Shown here one piece after another: positions 58,989 through 64,000 of a DNA stretch of 64,000 nucleotides. Location of the stretch: contig ML976721.1 of the NCBI GenBank assembly GCA_010015655.1, positions 360,346 through 424,345 of the forward strand, in the 5' to 3' direction. Each line of letters opens with the position of its first letter. The first letter of the stretch is position 1. Under the pieces are notes generated by a model. That model was not told the origin of the DNA and did not search any database. It saw only the letters and a list, made by a program, of their open reading frames with translations. The stretch is from Bimuria novae-zelandiae CBS 107.79 (Eukaryota > Ascomycota > Dothideomycetes > Pleosporales > Didymosphaeriaceae). The position numbers and the translations under genes were made by a program.

Positions 58989-60647
58989 CTATGCCTTCCC
59001 CACAGGCCGCAGCCGAACCATGAGCAGCGGTTTTGCCCACACCACATACGACTTCTGATCAATCCATCTATCCGACTTTGGCAGGATTTCGAAGTCGAAC
59101 TCGGAGAGCAGTCGTGCCATAATCAAGCGCATCTCCACCAGTGCAAGGCTGTCTGAAGTTAGCACATTCTTGCGATACACACGCATAGCTTGGTTCAAAA
59201 CTTACTGCCACCCAATACAGTTCCGCAGTCCATACTAAAAAGGTTGTAGCACGTCTCTGCGATCGTGCTTGAATTCGTCGTTGTGGTCGTTGTGGAGGAA
59301 GCGTTCTGGTACAAATTCCTCACCATGATGGAATTTTGACTCCGAGCGGAACGCGGCGTAGAAGTTGATGCCGACTAGCGCGTTATCCGGGATATACTGG
59401 CCCTCCATTGTAGTTCCCTGCGGCAGAAGCATGCGCGACCGGTTCGTCGGCGTCGGAGGATACAAGCGGAGCGCCTCATCTAGGACGGTGCTGAGGTACT
59501 TAAGCTCTCCTACCCGACTGATCGTGATCTCTTCCTTCGTCTTGAAAGCTGATCTGATCTCCTTGACCAGTTTCCCATACACACGCGGATCCTTTCCAAT
59601 AAAGTATGTTGCGCCCGACATGAGCGTCGCCGTGGTCTCGCTACCCGCCGCTATCAAAATCGGCACGTTCAGCTCCAGCTCCTCGGGATCTAGAATGCCC
59701 TGCTCGTCTGCAGTGATTCAGACGCTCAGGAAATCTGTGTAGTCGAGCTGTCGTTTCCGTCTGCGCGCGAGCTTCTCCTTCGACATCTCGAAGTGCACTA
59801 GGCCCCTCTTGAGGACACCCTTTGGGAGCAGGCGCATCAGGGTCGGTATGATGAGTGGACGCTCGCGGTTCAGAGAGCGCATCAATGTAATCGCTCTTAC
59901 GGTTTCGAAGAAGAAGCTGACCCAGAAGTGGTACTTGGTGCTGGAGAGACAGTCGAAGGGCTTTGCGAAGACGAGGTGGTCGATGACGTCGAAGGTGGTG
60001 AACTGTGGTGTGCTTAGTGTGGACCTGGAGGAATTGGGTATTGCTACTTATGTTGAACGACTTGACGATATCTACAGGCTCGACACACGCATCGTGCAGC
60101 TTCTCCATCACGAGATCGACGTAGAATGCGAAGACGGGCTCCTGCTCTTTGAGTGCCTTGTCCGAGAACGAGTGCGAAAGTAGTCTCCGCATTTTGCCGT
60201 GTTCTTCGCACGGGGCCGTCAAGATAGTATCACGGCCTGACCCTTGATAACCTTTCATGCTCTGCGCCGGATCTTTGATGTTCTCTGGGCTGTTAGGTTT
60301 GTACCCGAAGATAGATTTCCGGATGTTCGGACTGAGGTAGAGGAATTCGTTAGGCGCAACACGGACGACTGGTCCGTATTTGAGATGCAGCTGCTGGACG
60401 GCCAAGTGGTTGTCGGCATGGTAAATGTGGTATATATACCAAAGAATTGTGGCTCTTACCCAGAATGGACCGGGGAAAGAGCTCAAGGGGTGGAAGTAGA
60501 CATTGTAGATGATACGATGGATTACAAGTAGGGCAGCCTAATTGGTTCAGTCAGTGCTGGTACTTGAAGGGGACCGCAAGCAAATACTGATACGAAAAAA
60601 CCTGAGATTACGACGCCTAGCGGTGACAAAGAGCTGCAAGACGTCAT
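58989..60647 (-). pseudogene. Cytochrome P450 pseudogene (fungal class II, CYP65-like)
   Basis: The gene reads right to left. A hydrophobic N-terminus (ATG at 60645-60647) is followed by the HPLSSFPGP hinge, HGKMRRLLSHSFSDKAL (helix C), the I-helix AGSETTA near 59640, the ExxR motif EALR near 59475, PERF near 59305 and the heme-loop residues RNCIG near 59230. Two typical introns are visible (after the helix C region, and 59155-59205 with CTAAC...TTCAG). It cannot make an active enzyme: a frameshift near the N-terminus, an in-frame TGA near 59717, and a one-base deletion in the heme loop just before the cysteine. Substrate unknown; the family oxidises secondary metabolites or fatty compounds. 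Decay fits its place at the edge of the transposon island. Confidence 0.85.
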
Positions 60648-61380
60648 CGGGGTTCAGGTTGACTTCTGGCTCAGCAACTGGTACATGGGTCGTGGGCATC
60701 CGAATACATAAACAGTCAACGAGGAAATCCGGGGTTCTCTTCTCCGGTTGCTCCTTCTATATCCATCGGGACCTCCCACGCCGTGTTCAACTCCGAGATC
60801 GCTGCAACAGGTGTATGAGCTGCTTCGGCGAATAAGCGTCTTGTTAGGATTGCAGCCCTCTATGAGCACACGTTTAGATGAAACGCGGGATAACGTCTAA
60901 CGGCCCTGTATTGCGTTTCGTTTGCGAGTACACTTCTTTCAACCCTCCGACCCTCCGCCGAGAGCTCGTAGTGTGTGTGGGCCGAGGTAAAATTGGACGC
61001 AAACAGTCAAAGTGACCATCGCCTGTCATTGACTGGGGCTTAAGCGCGATCACGTGGCAGTGCCATCATATCGGAATCAGGAACGAGTTTGCGCTTAGGA
61101 AATCCTCTTGCAAGGCTTGAAATACTCTTAAGATGTTGTAACGTCTAAAAAGAGTGTTGAGGCAATCGTTGTTTTGATTGAGAAGCTACTCTATAGAGCT
61201 ATATAGTGTGGATCACGTGCACAGGCCGCACGTACGCGGGTGGCCCAAGCTTCTATACTGAACCGTCACAGATGTTGAAAAGTTCTTGATAAATTTTGCC
61301 TACTTGCTTGAGATACAGAAACCCGACGTAGACATGCGGGAGTCCAAGGTCGCTCGCCGCCCCTCTGCGGGCCGTTTTGC
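60648..61380. other. Intergenic
   Basis: Normal-GC sequence between the P450 pseudogene promoter side and the 3' end of the next minus-strand gene. No gene seen. Confidence 0.4.
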
Positions 61381-62644
61381 TCACCCAATTTGAAGTACAC
61401 CATCCTTCAGATCTTTGTCCGAAAACTCTGCCAGCGGATCCTTCTTGTCAAAAGCATATTGTGCCCTCTGGCGCCTCGACCACTTTGTGAGATCAAAGTT
61501 CGTACCACCCATTTCGTGCCGAGCATCGTACATCTTAAGCTTGGCCGTCCAGCCCCAGGGATCCTGTCTTTCCTTGGGGGCAGGAGGCGAGGTGTCCCTG
61601 AACTTCTTCAAAAGCTCTGCCGTGCCTGATACGCCCTTCTCAACCCCCAAGCCGCTTCTCTCGTAGTAAGCAACAGCGTGCTCACGCCAAGCAACTGCGT
61701 CGTCTTCAATACCGGCATCCTCGTGGTCCTCAGCCCAGCGCAGGAAAGAAGTGATAACGATGCCGAGATCGAGAAATTTGGAGTCGGTCTTGAGTTCACC
61801 CGATGTCTCAACCATGGCAAGTGCAGTGAGCAGTGCTATTCCTACCAGTGCAGAGATTTCGACTACTCTATCGCCATCGTCATTCACTGTGCATGAATTA
61901 GTAGTCTCTCGACATCGGTATAATGCCACACACTCATGTAGTCGCTGCCTTCGCCCGCATTCAGCCAAAGAGCCATAGCACTTATGACCGCCCAAGAGTC
62001 CCACTTGGCTTCTTCGACATTTTTCTCCTTGAGAGCCGCATCGAATTTCAGTAGCTAGGAGATGTTAATATCGCGAGACCAAGATTTAGATCCCAACTCA
62101 CCAAGTTCTCTAACAGTTCTTGAATTCCGTAGCCATAGAAATCGTTGTAGATGTACATGGCGAGGAAGTCCGGTTGGCAATAGCCGGATCGTCGTTTCCA
62201 ATCACAAAACATGCTCCAACCCTCCTTGAGCATTACCCATTTCCGGTGGTTGTGTTCGCCTACAGGTTTGAGCAACTGGTCATGCTTCTCGTCTTCATCG
62301 AGAGCCTTCTGGAATTTTTCCGAAGCAGCCTGTTCATCATCTCCATCATCGTCATCGCCAACATCGTCGTCGTTCTCAAAACCGTTAGCTTGAATGACTT
62401 CTGTATTGGCCCCAATAGCGACATTTACCGGAGTGGTGGGAAGTGGCTCGAAATCGAACTGCGGGCGGGGGACTGTGATGTATCTGAACGGTGGAATGCT
62501 CGAATATTCTGAAGAACCATGTCCGCTACTATCCGCTGCGCTTCCGGCCGCTGTGTCCCCATCATGCGCGGCTCCTGCCTCCTCTTCTTCAGGCGCAGGC
62601 GCGTTTGAACTTTTGCCAGTCTTTTGCTTCTTCCGCGGCGGCAT
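61381..62644 (-). CDS. Hypothetical protein, 389 residues
   Basis: Three minus-strand exons, 62644-62102, 62054-61934 and 61886-61381, add up to 1170 bases with one clean frame. Both introns are 47 bp: GTGAGT...CTCCTAG, and GTGTGT...CTAAT...CACAG. The start MPPRKKQKTGKSSNAPAPEE is a likely nuclear localisation signal. An acidic run (DDDVGDDDDGDDE, about residues 95-107) follows, then a helical, Trp-rich region (RKWVMLKEGWSMFCDWKRR; AKWDSWAVISAMALWLNAG) and a C-terminal WGWTAKLKMYDARHEMGG. I do not recognise a family. The basic/acidic N-terminus and tidy splicing suggest an expressed nuclear protein. It may also be a lineage-specific gene near mobile DNA. Confidence 0.75.
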
Positions 62645-62784
62645 GCTAGCGGTGATTACTATGCACAATAAGAGTCAAGAGGTTTCAATACCATGAGTTC
62701 CGCCAAGGTGTCGAAGTGATGTTACGGTTCGTTGAGGCTTGGTGGATCGCGTTCCGGTGCTCCTTATGACATACCGTAGCTTGG
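62645..62784. promoter_or_regulatory. Upstream region of the hypothetical gene
   Basis: Only 140 bp separate its start codon from an LTR fragment, so the promoter may extend into the LTR. No clear TATA box. Confidence 0.35.
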
Positions 62785-62991
62785 TGTTAGGATCCAACAT
62801 GACATGAGGCGGGGTATCGGCAATTATCTGTGCGCCCAGGCCAAGCATCCTGACTCAACCACGGATCACGTCACAAGTCACGTGTTCCAGGATTATTAGA
62901 GGTCCTAAAGATGTCTTAGCATCTGAGGCTCTAGGATAGTATAGTACTCTAGGATCCATAGGACTAGGCTTTTATCTTCATATTTAACCTA
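62785..62991. mobile_element. Partial Copia-like LTR, interrupted by element F
   Basis: Starts TGTTAGGATCC like the two solo LTRs and contains CACGTCACAAGTCACGTG, close to the CGTGACTTGTCACGTGAT segment of the LTR at 6992. It is cut at the TA 62990-62991, where a DNA transposon TIR begins. The rest would lie beyond the window. Confidence 0.6.
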
Positions 62992-64000
62992 ACGTAATTC
63001 ACGGGCGAGCTGATCACACGGGCGAGCTGATCACTCTGCCAAGACCCCACTAAAATCTATACTCTACACGATTGTACACAACGCGCACAAATGGTTATTA
63101 AAATTATAGTAGGCTAATTTATTTAGAATTTATTTTTACTTCTTTTTTGTATGTGCGTAAGTTATACTTAGCCTTACTATAACGTGTTCCACCAGCAAGC
63201 TGGCCACCTCACCAAAACTAACGCGGCTTTCTGCACGATAGCTTAATAACGCAATAGTCAAATTTAATATAAATAAATTAATATAATAGCTACGGTCTCT
63301 AGGTACACTAAGTCCTTCTGTGGCCTTGCTCGTGGCAGTTGCTGCATGTAGGTGGTGCTCGTGATCGTCCTGCACGGTCCTCCTGTTCTACCTGCTAAAC
63401 CACCCTTTCAGCCTCTACAGCCAGCCTTTGACCTTCCTCAGCCTGTAGAGCTCCTCCAGAGGCAATATACTGTCTGCACCTGTCCTGCCTTTGTCTACGG
63501 CGATAGTTAGCTGCTCGTAGCCTTCTATTTTCCTCTACTAAGATCGTTGCTAAGTTCATTGCAAGCTGACAGCCTTTGACAAGCTGCGCGATAGCTTGGC
63601 TTGTAGGGCTCTAAGACTATCGCTGCAGACGATCACGTATAAGCCTAGCCTGCTGCTCAACCTGAGTAGTAGTGTGAGGCGTCTCAGCTGTCCATGCTGT
63701 CTCAGCAACGGTCTGTGGTGGTGACGGTGTCCTGACTACAGTCAGGCATGAGAGGACCCGATCTGGACAGGGAGGCACCAGCCCTGTCGCTCGAAAGCCA
63801 GCCTTGATGTTCTGCTCTGTGAAGACAGCCCTACGTATACGTGGGTAGATTGACAGGAACTCTTCCTTGTCTACATGATAGACACCTTGTCTGGCCAGCT
63901 CAGTCACCTCATGTCCGTACGCTGTCTTAACAGGTGAGAAACAGCTGACATCTAGAGGTTGTAAGAGGTGGCTCGTGTGGGCAGGCATACAGAGACTGAC
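62992..64000 (-). mobile_element. Fot1-like DNA transposon F, cut by the window edge
   Basis: Begins at ACGTAATTCACGGGCGAG after TA (62990-62991). The TIR has GGGCGAGCTGATCAC twice (63002 and 63022) and ends in TGCCAAGACC, as in element B. The interior encodes the C-terminal half of a transposase on the minus strand. The right TIR lies outside the window. The coding part keeps normal GC while the subterminal part (63050-63180) is AT-rich. Confidence 0.82.
63299..64000 (-). pseudogene. Transposase of element F, C-terminal part with zinc knuckle, stop-damaged
   Basis: The minus-strand frame enters at the window edge with MPAHTSHLLQPLDVSCFSPV, the block just after the second catalytic Asp in Fot1/pogo (DDE_1) transposases, and continues with IKAGFRATGLVPPCPDRVL. 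A TAG at about 63617 ends the open frame, but the same phase goes on past it through a coiled-coil-like stretch (ILVEENRRLRAANYRRRQRQ) to CSNCHEQGHRR, a CCHC zinc knuckle near 63310-63350. The stops in between are TAG at positions where CAG (Gln) fits, so they look like RIP hits. The N-terminal half is not in the window. Confidence 0.8.

Noticed and set aside
58989..64000. Possible secondary-metabolite cluster around the P450
   Set aside because: No synthase, transporter or regulator is visible nearby; the only neighbour is an unrecognised nuclear-type protein, and the P450 is broken.
1..64000. CRISPR array, prophage, or bacterial operon structure
   Set aside because: No regularly spaced repeats or bacterial gene organisation; introns and RIP show a fungal genome.

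Overview
The window looks like part of a filamentous ascomycete (Pezizomycotina) chromosome, most likely a Dothideomycete; the class is inference only. The evidence is short introns (about 47-60 bp) with GT...CTAAC/CTGAC...AG signals, fungal-type proteins (NAR1, an Ime2-type kinase, a kinesin with a very long coiled coil, a family 25 glycosyltransferase), Fot1/pogo-like DNA transposons with TA target duplications, and heavy C-to-T/G-to-A decay of repeats that matches RIP (repeat-induced point mutation).

The sequence has two kinds of compartment. Two AT-rich, RIP-degraded islands (about 0.66-12.75 kb and 50.3-58.77 kb) consist of nested transposons. The rest has balanced GC and carries the host genes. 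The left island is one Fot1/pogo-like element (559-12848, 98-bp terminal inverted repeats, TA duplication) that was entered by a complete Ty3/Gypsy element (1972-9828), which itself holds a solo LTR, and by a second Fot1-like element (10428-12266). The right island holds a Fot1-like element, an abutting interrupted one, a second Gypsy copy with a fresh solo LTR, and a truncated LTR element in reverse orientation.

Intact host genes: tRNA-His (14759-14829, minus); a kinesin-4-like motor (19349-24650); a TMEM14-family membrane protein (31088-31565); an Ime2/imeB-type kinase (41125-43548); NAR1 (45617-47528, minus), divergent from a GT25 glycosyltransferase (48035-49558); and an unrecognised 389-residue protein (61381-62644, minus). 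A gene tail lies at 1-123. Broken genes: a cytochrome P450 (58989-60647) beside the right island, and a hypothetical gene (32389-33974) split by an 834-bp hAT element whose 8-bp duplication restores the frame when removed.

Between 25.6 and 31.0 kb, TA-inserting elements stand end to end with one TA between neighbours; the same arrangement recurs at 52.3 kb. Most of the TIRs carry two tandem copies of a family-specific motif. The right edge runs into another RIP-damaged Fot1-like element. I see no metabolic cluster, CRISPR array or other clearly new multigene system. The most informative content is the transposon architecture: terminal-TA stacking, duplicated TIR motifs, datable nesting, and an 896-bp insertion with a 15-bp target duplication and a TTGG-repeat end.
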